In this document: one piece after another, positions 1 through 6,367 of the stretch
Numbering within the stretch: position 1 is the first letter of the stretch
How the letters are laid out: each line of letters opens with the position of its first letter
NCBI GenBank assembly: GCA_016926135.1
Contig: JAFGPH010000237.1
Span: 1 to 17,458, forward strand
Reading direction: 5' to 3'
DNA from: Deltaproteobacteria bacterium
GTDB lineage: Bacteria; Desulfobacterota; DSM-4660; Desulfatiglandales; HGW-15
DNA length: 17,458 nt
Translations under genes and position numbers: made by a program
Notes under the pieces: generated by a model
The model's database searches: none
What the model was told of the DNA's origin: nothing
The model's input: only the letters and a program-made list of their open reading frames with translations

Positions 1-959
1 AGGAGGTCCACCTCGATGGTGGAGTTGATGGAGATCAGGTTGTCGTTCTGCGCGATCACGTGCGGGTCATTGGTGTAGGAGACCGGGTAACTGGTCATGC
101 TGGGATTGTCATTCATGAAGTCGTACATCTCCCGGTCCCCCAATGCGTTGGTGAAGACATGCTGTCTGGGGTGGAGGTTCTTTCGCCGGCCGGTGATGAC
201 CCCCTTCTGAATGAGACGCATCATGCCTGGGCAGAAAAGTTCACTGTGAATCCCAAGGTCCTTATGGGCTTCCAGGTACCCCGCCACCGCGTTGGGAATG
301 GCGCCCACACCGAGCTGGATGGCGGCCCCGTCGGGGATCATTTCGGCGATGGATCGACCGATGATCCCCGCCTCGGGCTTGGGCTCGGCCGGAACGACTT
401 CCAGGATCGGAAGGTCATTCTCCACAATGGCATCCACCTCCGAAACATGCAGCGACGAGTCCCCAAACACCCTGGGCATCTGAGGATTGACCTCCACGAC
501 CAGCCTCCGGCAGTTCCTCGCGGCCGTAGAGATGTAGTCGTTGATGGCCCCGAATGTGAAGAATCCCGCCCTGTCCATGGGGGAGACGGTGGTGATCACC
601 AGGTCGATCTCCATGAAGTCCCTGATCAACCTGGGGACCTGGTGAAATTCATTGGGCACGAAGCTGTTCAGGCCCACCCGCACAAGCCCGCGGTCCGATG
701 CGCTCACAAACCAGGTGTGGGGAAAGATCACGTCGCTCAAGGCGGGATCCAGGATCGTCCTGGCCGCATGGGCCATGGGCAGCAGGGAAAAGACCTTCAC
801 CTCTTTGAATTTCCCGGCACGGGCACGGTCGGCGACAGCCCCGAGAAGCGCAGCGGGCTCCCCTGCCGCCATACCGTGCACGATGGTGCAGGTATCGGGA
901 ACGGGTGAGATCGCCTTTTCCGGCGTTGTGAGTCTGCGTCGATATTCGGCTTCATACAC
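1..959 (-). CDS. acetyl-CoA hydrolase / 4-hydroxybutyrate-type CoA-transferase, 3' end outside window
   Basis: Cytoplasmic class I CoA-transferase that would move CoA between a short-chain acyl-CoA and acetate or another acid. The visible 319 residues cover the N-terminal domain and the start of the C-terminal domain. Residues 214-229 (IQLGVGAIPNAVAGYL) match the glycine-rich CoA-binding motif. Glu240 in LGIHSEL sits where family members carry the Glu that forms the glutamyl-CoA thioester. Residues 287-311 (SMTSYPVSYTNDP onward) are also typical. The family is usually about 430 residues, so roughly 110 are missing beyond base 1. The start is GTG at 959, preceded by GGAGG nine bases upstream; no in-frame ATG fits. 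The gene has its own promoter at 1039-1067. The acyl substrate cannot be read from the sequence. Family assignment is firm. Confidence 0.93.
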   Translation of the reverse strand, partial: MYEAEYRRRLTTPEKAISPVPDTCTIVHGMAAGEPAALLGAVADRARAGKFKEVKVFSLLPMAHAARTILDPALSDVIFPHTWFVSASDRGLVRVGLNSFVPNEFHQVPRLIRDFMEIDLVITTVSPMDRAGFFTFGAINDYISTAARNCRRLVVEVNPQMPRVFGDSSLHVSEVDAIVENDLPILEVVPAEPKPEAGIIGRSIAEMIPDGAAIQLGVGAIPNAVAGYLEAHKDLGIHSELFCPGMMRLIQKGVITGRRKNLHPRQHVFTNALGDREMYDFMNDNPSMTSYPVSYTNDPHVIAQNDNLISINSTIEVDL

Positions 960-1038
960 GATGGAGTTCCTCCTTCCAAGGCACGCGGCGCACGGAGTCC
1001 CCGGCAAACGCAGACCTCCATTGCCTTTTTCCGGGAGG

Positions 1039-1067
1039 AGTATAGGGGGTCTCCCGTGCCCGGTCAA
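1039..1067 (-). promoter_or_regulatory. sigma-70-type promoter of the CoA-transferase gene
   Basis: On the minus strand TTGACC (1067-1062) and TATACT (1044-1039) are separated by exactly 17 bases, matching the consensus at five of six positions in each hexamer. The predicted transcript start near 1032 gives a leader of about 70 bases before the GTG at 959. No operator is obvious. Confidence 0.7.
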
Positions 1068-1533
1068 TCATGAATGCGGGCCAAGCGAATAAAGTTCTTG
1101 ATCTTTTTCGCTGCCTGGGGTAAAAGGTACATGTTTCCTGCCATTTTAGGCCCGCTCCTGATCGGCTCCCTATCTTGGCAGATGGCAGAACGCTTCAGCG
1201 AGGGACAGCGAGTGCCATCTCAGCCCGCTTTGAGTTGCCATTCCTCATCCTCTCGTCACAGGCTTGAACCGGGAAGTGGTAGACCCCTTGTGGCGTACGA
1301 CACCCCAGAAACGTCTGGCCGGGCCCCGTTGCATGGTACCGATGCAGGACCGGTCATTTCGCAGACCTCAACGCTCCCGATGGAACAGGCTTCACGGGGA
1401 CGGCGAAGGAACCTTCTGGGAACGGAGACAGGGGGAACAAAATCGCCGACTGCATCCTTCGGGTCGATCCCGAGGATGACGGGAGTCGTTCCGTATTAGC
1501 GGCTCAATCTTTGGAACAGCAGGGAGTGGGATC
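1068..1533. other. non-coding stretch with an inverted repeat
   Basis: No convincing gene in either direction. A frame open on the plus strand over 1074-1499 has low-complexity, Arg/Ser/Gly/Pro-rich translation and no recognisable domain. An exact 8-bp inverted repeat, AGATGGCA (1180-1187) and TGCCATCT (1213-1220), could form a stem with a 25-base loop. The stretch could hold a long leader for the RRM gene at 1534 or a small RNA, but no known RNA family was recognised. Confidence 0.4.
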
Positions 1534-1833
1534 ATGAACATCTACGTGGGGAACATGTCATACGGTGTCACGGAAGAGGATCTGCGCCAGGCCTTTCAAG
1601 GCTTCGGAACCGTGGAATCCGTGAAGATCATCACGGACACCTTCAGCGGTCGGTCCAAGGGATTCGGGTTCGTGGAAATGCCGGACGCATCGGAGGCGGA
1701 GGCGGCCATCGCAGGCCTGGACGGCAAAGAAATCAAGGGTCGCGCCGTCAAGGTCAATCAGGCCAAGCCCCGGACGGAAGGCCGGCAGAGAACGGGTGGA
1801 GGAAGAGGGGGCAGCCGGCGGCAGTTCTATTGA
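1534..1833 (+). CDS. RRM-type single-domain RNA-binding protein
   Basis: Small cytoplasmic RNA-binding protein of 99 residues. One RNA-recognition motif fills residues 2-78: RNP2 is IYVGNM (3-8) and RNP1 is KGFGFVEM (42-49), with the aromatic residues that stack on RNA bases. The tail from about 79 is basic and rich in Gly and Arg (TGGGRGGSRRQFY), as in the cyanobacterial and deltaproteobacterial Rbp-like proteins. The ATG at 1534 has a GGGAG Shine-Dalgarno sequence about eight bases upstream. These proteins are often linked to cold response or RNA chaperoning; that role here is inference. The methyltransferase gene follows after 60 bases and may be co-transcribed. Confidence 0.93.
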   Translation: MNIYVGNMSYGVTEEDLRQAFQGFGTVESVKIITDTFSGRSKGFGFVEMPDASEAEAAIAGLDGKEIKGRAVKVNQAKPRTEGRQRTGGGRGGSRRQFY

Positions 1834-1893
1834 ACGCCCACACGGCGACGAGTCCTGGTGATCGGCATGCGGCTCAGAGAGGCAGGTGGATGA

Positions 1894-2517
1894 TTGTCCC
1901 ATCCGGCCAAGACGGAATGCATTGCATTCGGGGTGCGCGCGCTGAAGGCGCGGCATTGCGAGGTGAGGAGACTGAAGCGTCTCCATGCCCCCTCGCGATT
2001 TGGGTTCAGGGTCTGGACATCAAGCTGGCTGCTTATGGACTTCTTCAGCCGTTACGGGCTGAGAGACGGCGCGCGGGTCATGGAGATTGGATGCGGATGG
2101 GGTTTGGCGGGCATCTATTGCGCAAAGAGACATCACGCCGTCGTCACGGGTGTGGACATTGATCCGGAGGTGTTCCCCTATCTCCGGCTCCACGCCCGTA
2201 TCAATAACGTAAAGATCACCACCGTGAACAGGGCTTTCGAGGAGATCACCTCCGGACAACTCGGAGACACCGACGTGCTTATCGGGGCGGATATCTGCTT
2301 CTGGGATGCCCTGGTCGATCCCTTCAAGGACCTCATCGTTCGCGCCCTGACCCAAGGGGTGAAGACCGTGGTGATCGCCGACCCGGGTAGGGTCTCCTTC
2401 CATGAGCTCGCCGATCATTTCATCGGCAACAGGCAGGGGGAAATCCTCTCCTGGGCAGTGCACGAACCCTCCGACATTGACGGCAAGATCCTTCGGGTAG
2501 CCCCCCTTTCGGGATAA
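1894..2517 (+). CDS. class I SAM-dependent methyltransferase (lysine-methyltransferase-like)
   Basis: Predicted cytoplasmic methyltransferase of 207 residues. VWTSSWLLMDFF (40-51) followed by the SAM-binding motif I VMEIGCGWGLAGI (62-74), the acidic GVDID (86-90) and DVLIGADICFW (127-137) match the Methyltransf_16 / ETF-beta-lysine-methyltransferase-like group, in which a W-x-x-S segment precedes motif I. The acceptor is not identifiable. The best start is TTG at 1894, after a weak AGGTGG. An in-frame GTG 13 codons later is possible, and the first 35 residues do not look conserved, so the start is uncertain. It lies 60 bases behind the RRM gene. Confidence 0.8.
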   Translation: MSHPAKTECIAFGVRALKARHCEVRRLKRLHAPSRFGFRVWTSSWLLMDFFSRYGLRDGARVMEIGCGWGLAGIYCAKRHHAVVTGVDIDPEVFPYLRLHARINNVKITTVNRAFEEITSGQLGDTDVLIGADICFWDALVDPFKDLIVRALTQGVKTVVIADPGRVSFHELADHFIGNRQGEILSWAVHEPSDIDGKILRVAPLSG

Positions 2518-2806
2518 CATCCGCAAACAACGGGCTCAAACTCAATATATTATTCTCCGCTACCTTGACGCGAGGGTGGCGGAAGTGCTCTTCTTCACCC
2601 CCTCCCCATCAAAGGGGAGCAGCCATCCGTTTCTACGGCAGATAAGTCAATGATTCCCAAAGGCTGCTGAAACCCGGATCGGAAGTTACCCAGAACCGTC
2701 TGGATGCAACGCGCCCGGACACCATTGCCTGCTGCGGTGTGGGCAGAAGGCCAATCCGTATGATGTATAAAAGCACCGAATTGACCACAATATGGAGAAA
2801 AATTAG
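2518..2806. other. non-coding stretch with a short hairpin
   Basis: No gene recognised on either strand. A perfect 6-bp stem, CTCCCC (2602-2607) and GGGGAG (2614-2619) with a 6-base loop, lies about 85 bases after the methyltransferase stop. It has no U tract on either strand, so it is not called a terminator. Base composition shifts from GC-rich to strongly AT-rich from about 2786. Confidence 0.4.
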
Positions 2807-2835
2807 TTGACAAATATATAAATGTATATTTAATT
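2807..2835 (+). promoter_or_regulatory. possible promoter in AT-rich island
   Basis: A perfect TTGACA (2807-2812) is followed after 17 bases by TTAATT (2830-2835), a weak match to the -10 hexamer; TAATTA one base later is an alternative. The spacer contains an exact inverted repeat AATATA-N6-TATATT, which could be an operator. It lies 80 bases upstream of the small gene at 2915, the only gene it could serve on this strand. Confidence 0.4.
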
Positions 2836-2914
2836 ATGTCTAAATATAGAACAGTTCATTTTCCGCGAAGTTGCGGCGTTATCTCCACGTCTTCTATCTT
2901 GCGAGGGAAAAACC

Positions 2915-3163
2915 ATGACACTGAACAGCACGTGCTCGGAGCCTCCTTTTGACTTCGAAAAACCAACCGATATCGAGGTGGCCATGTTTATTTCGCGATT
3001 GCTGGACGACTCGTGCAAGTCCGATATGGAAGCCGGTCGCCCACGATGGAAGGAGAGCATTCTCCTCATGGTAAGAGAAGCCCTGCGCACCATGACAAAC
3101 CCGTTCGCCAGGAAGTTCCTGGCGGATCAACTGAGAGAAAGGGAGGTCCTGATTCCTTCTTGA
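2915..3163 (+). CDS. small hypothetical protein
   Basis: Unrecognised 82-residue protein. It has no signal peptide or membrane segment. The sequence is largely helical and charged, with two Cys (7, 34). The central RPRWKESILLMVREALRTM (42-60) looks like an amphipathic helix. GAGG lies eight bases upstream of the ATG, and an AT-rich promoter region precedes it, which supports expression. The gene stands alone between the methyltransferase and a coding remnant on the other strand. No function is proposed. Confidence 0.55.
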   Translation: MTLNSTCSEPPFDFEKPTDIEVAMFISRLLDDSCKSDMEAGRPRWKESILLMVREALRTMTNPFARKFLADQLREREVLIPS

Positions 3164-3191
3164 GCTGCCTGCCCCCTTCCGGGTGAAACGC

Positions 3192-3371
3192 TCATGACAT
3201 CCTCTCCAGGGCGTGTTCGATCTCACGCTTGACAGTCTCCCCATCTGCCTTCCGCCTCCCCTCCAGGGCCTCCTTCTTGAGAAAGGCGAAGTAGTCCATG
3301 AGCCGTTTGTGCTCCGCCCCCTTTTCCTGCCTCTCATCCACCAGGTAGCATCGGCCGAAGGTACCGATCAA
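3192..3371 (-). pseudogene. possible 3' remnant of a broken gene (or small ORF of about 59 codons)
   Basis: A minus-strand frame open from about 3401 to the TGA at 3194-3192 translates to protein-like, charged, helical sequence: IGTFGRCYLVDERQEK near its start and REIEHALERMS at its end. The only possible start I see is TTG at 3371, without a ribosome-binding site, and an in-frame TGA lies about 30 bases upstream. This looks like the C-terminal end of a longer protein whose 5' part has been lost, next to the compositionally unusual 2786-2850 region. It could also be a real very short gene. The family is not recognised. Confidence 0.35.
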
Positions 3372-3504
3372 CTGGGGAGGAAAGGCGCGACGGTGGTAGT
3401 TTCAGAATTAGGTCTTATCTTGTTATCTAAATGATCGAACCCGGACCGCGTGAGAACGGTGTGCAGTTTCGGTCCGATGATACACGCTGACCCCGAGGTG
3501 AACC

Positions 3505-4665
3505 ATGAGAACCACCGTTATCGCAGTATTGATCCTGGGTGCCCTGCTGCTCTTGGGGTACCGTCAGGTCCGCAGCACGGAAAAAGGAGAGGACAAGACC
3601 ATGATTTCGAAACCTGCGGAAACAAAGACGGCCTTCTTCGCCGGCGGCTGTTTCTGGTGCACGGAATCCGATTTCGAGCATACAAACGGCGTCCTGGAGG
3701 TCGTCTCCGGATACACCGGAGGCCATGTAGTCGATCCCACCTATGACCAGGTATCCGCGGGTGCCACAGGCCATGTGGAGGCGATAAAGGTCGTCTACGA
3801 TCCGCAGAAGATCACGTATGAACAACTGTTGGACGTGTTCTGGCGTCATGTGGATCCTACCGATGCAGGGGGGCAGTTCGTGGATCGAGGCGCCCAATAT
3901 CGGAGTGTCATCTTCTATGCCGATGAGCGAGAGCGACAAAGGGCCGAAGCATCCAGAGAACGCCTGGCCGCATCCGGACGTTTCAAGAGACCCATCGTGA
4001 CCGAGATCCTTCCCCTGGGGCCGTTTTACGAGGCTGAGGTCTACCACCAGGATTACTACAAGCAGAATCCGATCCGCTATCGATGGTACCGTTCTGGCTC
4101 TGGCCGGGACCGGTTCCTGGAAAAGGTGTGGGCCGACGTCAATTCCGACATGAAAGGCGAGGAGAGGAAAGAAGGTGAAACCATGACTGCTCCGATGGGG
4201 CAAGGGAAAGAGGAGAACGCTGCGGGCGGCCACAGCCGCCTACAGGACGCGGACCTCCGCCGGCGGTTGACCCCTCTGCAATACGAGGTGACCCAGAAGA
4301 ACGGCACGGAGCCGCCCTTTGACAATGCCTACTGGAACAACCACGAGGAGGGCATCTACGTGGATATTCTCTCAGGGGAGCCCCTGTTCAGTTCAAAAGA
4401 CAAATTCGATTCCGGAACGGGCTGGCCCAGTTTCACCCGGCCCCTCGTACCTGAAAACGTTGTGGGGAAGAAGGACCGCCGTCTCTTCATGGTGCGCACC
4501 GAGGTGCGCAGCAGGCATGGGGATTCCCACCTCGGCCATGTGTTCGACGACGGCCCTCCGCCGAGGGGTCTGCGCTATTGCATCAACTCGGCCGCCCTGC
4601 GTTTCGTCCCCAAGGCAGCGCTGGAAAAAGAAGGCTACGGTCAGTATCTGGCCCTCTTCAGGTGA
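3505..4665 (+). CDS. msrAB: exported methionine sulfoxide reductase, MsrA-MsrB fusion
   Basis: Repairs both S- and R-methionine sulfoxide in proteins, here probably outside the cytoplasm. Residues 3-19 form a hydrophobic signal peptide or anchor. The MsrA domain spans about 42-210, with catalytic Cys49 in GGCFWCTE and the HQDYY segment at 181-185. A charged linker (211-250) leads to MsrB (about 254-386), with SGTGWPSF (303-310), [11 protein letters not shown] (337-347) and catalytic Cys359 in RYCIN. The CxxC pairs that bind zinc in many MsrB proteins are absent (IYVDILSG and RSRHGDSH in their place), so this is the zinc-free type, as in Neisseria PilB. There is no N-terminal thioredoxin domain like PilB's. 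GAGGTG lies four bases before the ATG. It converges with the osmC-like gene, 12 bases away. Confidence 0.96.
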   Translation: MRTTVIAVLILGALLLLGYRQVRSTEKGEDKTMISKPAETKTAFFAGGCFWCTESDFEHTNGVLEVVSGYTGGHVVDPTYDQVSAGATGHVEAIKVVYDPQKITYEQLLDVFWRHVDPTDAGGQFVDRGAQYRSVIFYADERERQRAEASRERLAASGRFKRPIVTEILPLGPFYEAEVYHQDYYKQNPIRYRWYRSGSGRDRFLEKVWADVNSDMKGEERKEGETMTAPMGQGKEENAAGGHSRLQDADLRRRLTPLQYEVTQKNGTEPPFDNAYWNNHEEGIYVDILSGEPLFSSKDKFDSGTGWPSFTRPLVPENVVGKKDRRLFMVRTEVRSRHGDSHLGHVFDDGPPPRGLRYCINSAALRFVPKAALEKEGYGQYLALFR

Positions 4666-4677
4666 AGGTTGGGCGGA

Positions 4678-5118
4678 TCACACCTTGCGCACATCGTACT
4701 CTGTCTCGATCCCCTCCTCCAGGGAATAGGTGAGCAGAGAGCCCCGATCCATGTCCTCCCGAATTCTTTCGAAGGTCGCATCATCCTTCTCATCCACCCC
4801 CACCTCCAATTCAAGAAGGATCCGGGTGTACCTCGTCCTCAGGATATCGTCCCTTTCCTTTTCTATGATGGCCCTGGCGCTCAGGGATCTTGTTTCGACA
4901 CCTGTCGCCTTCAAAGCGTTCACAAAGGTGTTCGTGTAACAGGCCAGCGCAGCACACAGGAGGAGCCTCGCCCCGAGGTGCTCCCCGTTGACTTCTTCCC
5001 GGGTCAGGTCGGCAAAATCAAACCGGATTTCCGGAAGGGATCTTGCCCCGGTCTTGAATACCTGGCTCTTTCCGATCTCGTACCTGCATTCCACGGAAAC
5101 GCCCTTTTTCTCGCTCAT
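4678..5118 (-). CDS. OsmC-family protein, last gene of the TRAP/DsrE operon
   Basis: A 146-residue cytoplasmic OsmC/Ohr-fold protein. The fold is suggested by a beta-rich N-terminus, GEHLGARLLLCAALACYTNT (46-65) with Cys55 and Cys60 on the central helix, and a beta C-terminal half. Classical OsmC/Ohr peroxidases use a second Cys in the C-terminal half; here that region reads DRGSLLTYSL with no Cys, so peroxidase activity is doubtful. Some OsmC-like domains are found with TusA/DsrE sulfur carriers, which fits its neighbours. The start is the ATG at 5118, with GGAGG seven bases upstream; an upstream GTG-started extension has no such site. It begins 14 bases after the DsrF-like gene. Confidence 0.85.
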   Translation of the reverse strand: MSEKKGVSVECRYEIGKSQVFKTGARSLPEIRFDFADLTREEVNGEHLGARLLLCAALACYTNTFVNALKATGVETRSLSARAIIEKERDDILRTRYTRILLELEVGVDEKDDATFERIREDMDRGSLLTYSLEEGIETEYDVRKV

Positions 5119-5132
5119 TTGGTTCCTCCGAG

Positions 5133-5465
5133 TTAAAACACCGCCACGGACCGGCACACCTCAACGATCCCGGCCACCTCGCTCTCAGGAATGACCCGGA
5201 CGCCTTGGAGCAGGGCCTCTTCCGGCAGCCCCCGGCTCTTCAGCCCTTCCCTGGTGCAGTAGACCTCTCCATCCTCCCGGATCACCTCCTTGAGCGTGAC
5301 CGTATGATACCCGGGGTTTTCCAGAAGGTTGTAGACGCCCTCATCCATGAACAAAACCTTGGTCTCCATGGAGGACATGAGCGTCGCATACGATGTCCGG
5401 ATGCCGAGGGTGGCACGCTCCTCTCCGGGGGGGCTTTTGACAACAACGCATATGGAATCGATCAT
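5133..5465 (-). CDS. DsrF/TusC-like sulfur-relay family protein
   Basis: Small cytoplasmic protein (110 residues) of the DsrE/F fold. In the characterised TusBCD and DsrEFH complexes this fold builds a hexamer that passes persulfide sulfur. The N-terminal strand IDSICVVVKSPP (2-13), VLFMDEGVYNLL (37-48) and Cys70 in VYCTREGLKSRGL (69-80) follow the TusC/DsrF pattern of a Cys before S/G-L-x-x-R-G-L. The ATG at 5465 lies five bases after GGAGG; the GTG at 5468 is too close to it. It is spaced 10 bases after the DsrE-like gene and 14 before the OsmC gene, so translational coupling is likely. A general DsrE-family protein is the alternative reading. Confidence 0.82.
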   Translation of the reverse strand: MIDSICVVVKSPPGEERATLGIRTSYATLMSSMETKVLFMDEGVYNLLENPGYHTVTLKEVIREDGEVYCTREGLKSRGLPEEALLQGVRVIPESEVAGIVEVCRSVAVF

Positions 5466-5475
5466 CACGGCCTCC

Positions 5476-5874
5476 TCAATGGCTCAGGGCCAGAAAGACA
5501 TGGGACACCAGGAGATAGTCACAGAAGGTGTGCCCGATATCGCCCCCTTTTACTCCCTCCAGGTACTCCAGGCCCTGGATCCCCCTGGCATGCTCGTTGG
5601 TATGGCATGTGGCGATCTTCGCGCCCATCCGGGCAATCTCCTCCAGTCTCTTTCCCGCCTTTCCGCCCTCTATATGTTCGAGAAGAGGAGCGGCGATGTG
5701 AAGATCGCCCTCGACAGTGTGATCCCTTTTCGAGAGATTCACACCGTTGCCATAAAGGTAGATGTTCACCTTGTCGCCCCGCTTGAGCACCGCCTCGGCG
5801 AGTTTCACGGCAAAAAGGGCGTCTTCGTTCTCACAGCTTCCGGACATCAACATGATGGTCAAGGTTTTTGCCAT
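5476..5874 (-). CDS. DsrE/TusD-like sulfur-relay family protein
   Basis: A 132-residue DsrE-family protein, probably cytoplasmic. The N-terminal strand TLTIMLMSGS is followed by a helix (DALFAVKLAEAVLKRG, 18-33) and strand NIYLYGNGV (37-45). Cys90 in GAKIATCHTNEHARG lies where DsrE and TusD carry their sulfur-binding Cys. Other Cys are 14 and 118. ATG at 5874 has GGAGGAG upstream; an upstream extension (to 5916) would run through that site. In the known complexes this is the subunit that bears the active Cys, so it is the best candidate for a sulfur acceptor or donor in this operon. Confidence 0.85.
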   Translation of the reverse strand: MAKTLTIMLMSGSCENEDALFAVKLAEAVLKRGDKVNIYLYGNGVNLSKRDHTVEGDLHIAAPLLEHIEGGKAGKRLEEIARMGAKIATCHTNEHARGIQGLEYLEGVKGGDIGHTFCDYLLVSHVFLALSH

Positions 5875-5916
5875 AACACCTCTCCTCCTAGAGGCTCGAT
5901 GAAACACCGCCTGCAC

Positions 5917-6047
5917 GCAGGCTGCTCAAAAACGTCCAGATATAAGGCCCCCGAAATCCCGAGGAATGAGGCGTACGGGGTAGTAAGTACGCCGCAGTGA
6001 CGAGGGATGAGGGTAACGCAGTAGATGGGCGTTTTTTGGCAGCCTGC
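5917..6047. repeat. palindromic intergenic repeat element, about 131 bp
   Basis: The ends are imperfect terminal inverted repeats: GCAGGCTGC at 5917-5925 and its complement GCAGCCTGC at 6039-6047 are exact, and 20 of the first 25 bases match. A nested dyad GGCGTAC (5970-5976) / GTACGCC (5987-5993) lies in the middle, so transcribed RNA could fold into a long hairpin. The right end stops at the TAG of the DsrH-like gene (6049-6047); the left end stops about 25 bases before the Shine-Dalgarno sequence of the DsrE-like gene. From memory, similar elements with GGGCGTTTTT-type ends and a central GGCGTAC/GTACGCC dyad are dispersed in deltaproteobacterial genomes. It encodes nothing. Confidence 0.8.
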
Positions 6048-6328
6048 TAGATGCAAAGGACCTTGTCCTCCATATCCATGATCAGCGTGGCCATCCCATC
6101 GTAATCCACCACCTCCCCATCGGGATGAAGTTCAACGCATCTGGTTTCCAGCGCGTCCCGGGACACATAGACCTCTTCCACGCCGGCAGACTGAAACCTC
6201 GCGGACATGAAGGGCGCAGCCCAGTAGACTGCATCTCCCGCAAGCAGCACGGTCTTTTCACCATCTCCTCCCAACTGCCTGATCAGGGCGAAGACATCCC
6301 TCCGGGGTTGGTTCAGGATGAACAGCAT
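6047..6328 (-). CDS. DsrH/TusB-like sulfur-relay family protein
   Basis: A 93-residue protein with the size and pattern of TusB/DsrH: N-terminal strand MLFILNQP, VLLAGDAVYWA (27-37), EVYVSRDALETRC (52-64), and the C-terminal VVDYDGMATLIMDMEDKVLCI (73-93), which parallels the family ending in which a D-Y-x-x-F/M-x-x-L helix precedes a final strand. Cys64 and Cys92 are present; in known complexes this subunit is structural or supporting. ATG at 6328 follows AGGAGG by six bases. It lies 39 bases after the phosphodiesterase gene and is separated from the DsrE-like gene by the repeat element. Confidence 0.78.
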   Translation of the reverse strand: MLFILNQPRRDVFALIRQLGGDGEKTVLLAGDAVYWAAPFMSARFQSAGVEEVYVSRDALETRCVELHPDGEVVDYDGMATLIMDMEDKVLCI

Positions 6329-6367
6329 GGGAACCCTCCTTTCGGATCGGGTGGCTTTTTTGAGACC

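Noticed and set aside
1264..1499. Possible group II intron or maturase fragment
   Set aside because: The translation and nucleotide pattern briefly recalled such elements, but no reverse transcriptase motif, domain V or intron boundary could be found.
2602..2619. Intrinsic terminator after the methyltransferase gene
   Set aside because: Stem is only 6 bp and no U tract follows on either strand.
2595..2813. 72-codon minus-strand open frame
   Set aside because: No ribosome-binding site, no protein-like pattern, and it starts in the AT-rich promoter region.
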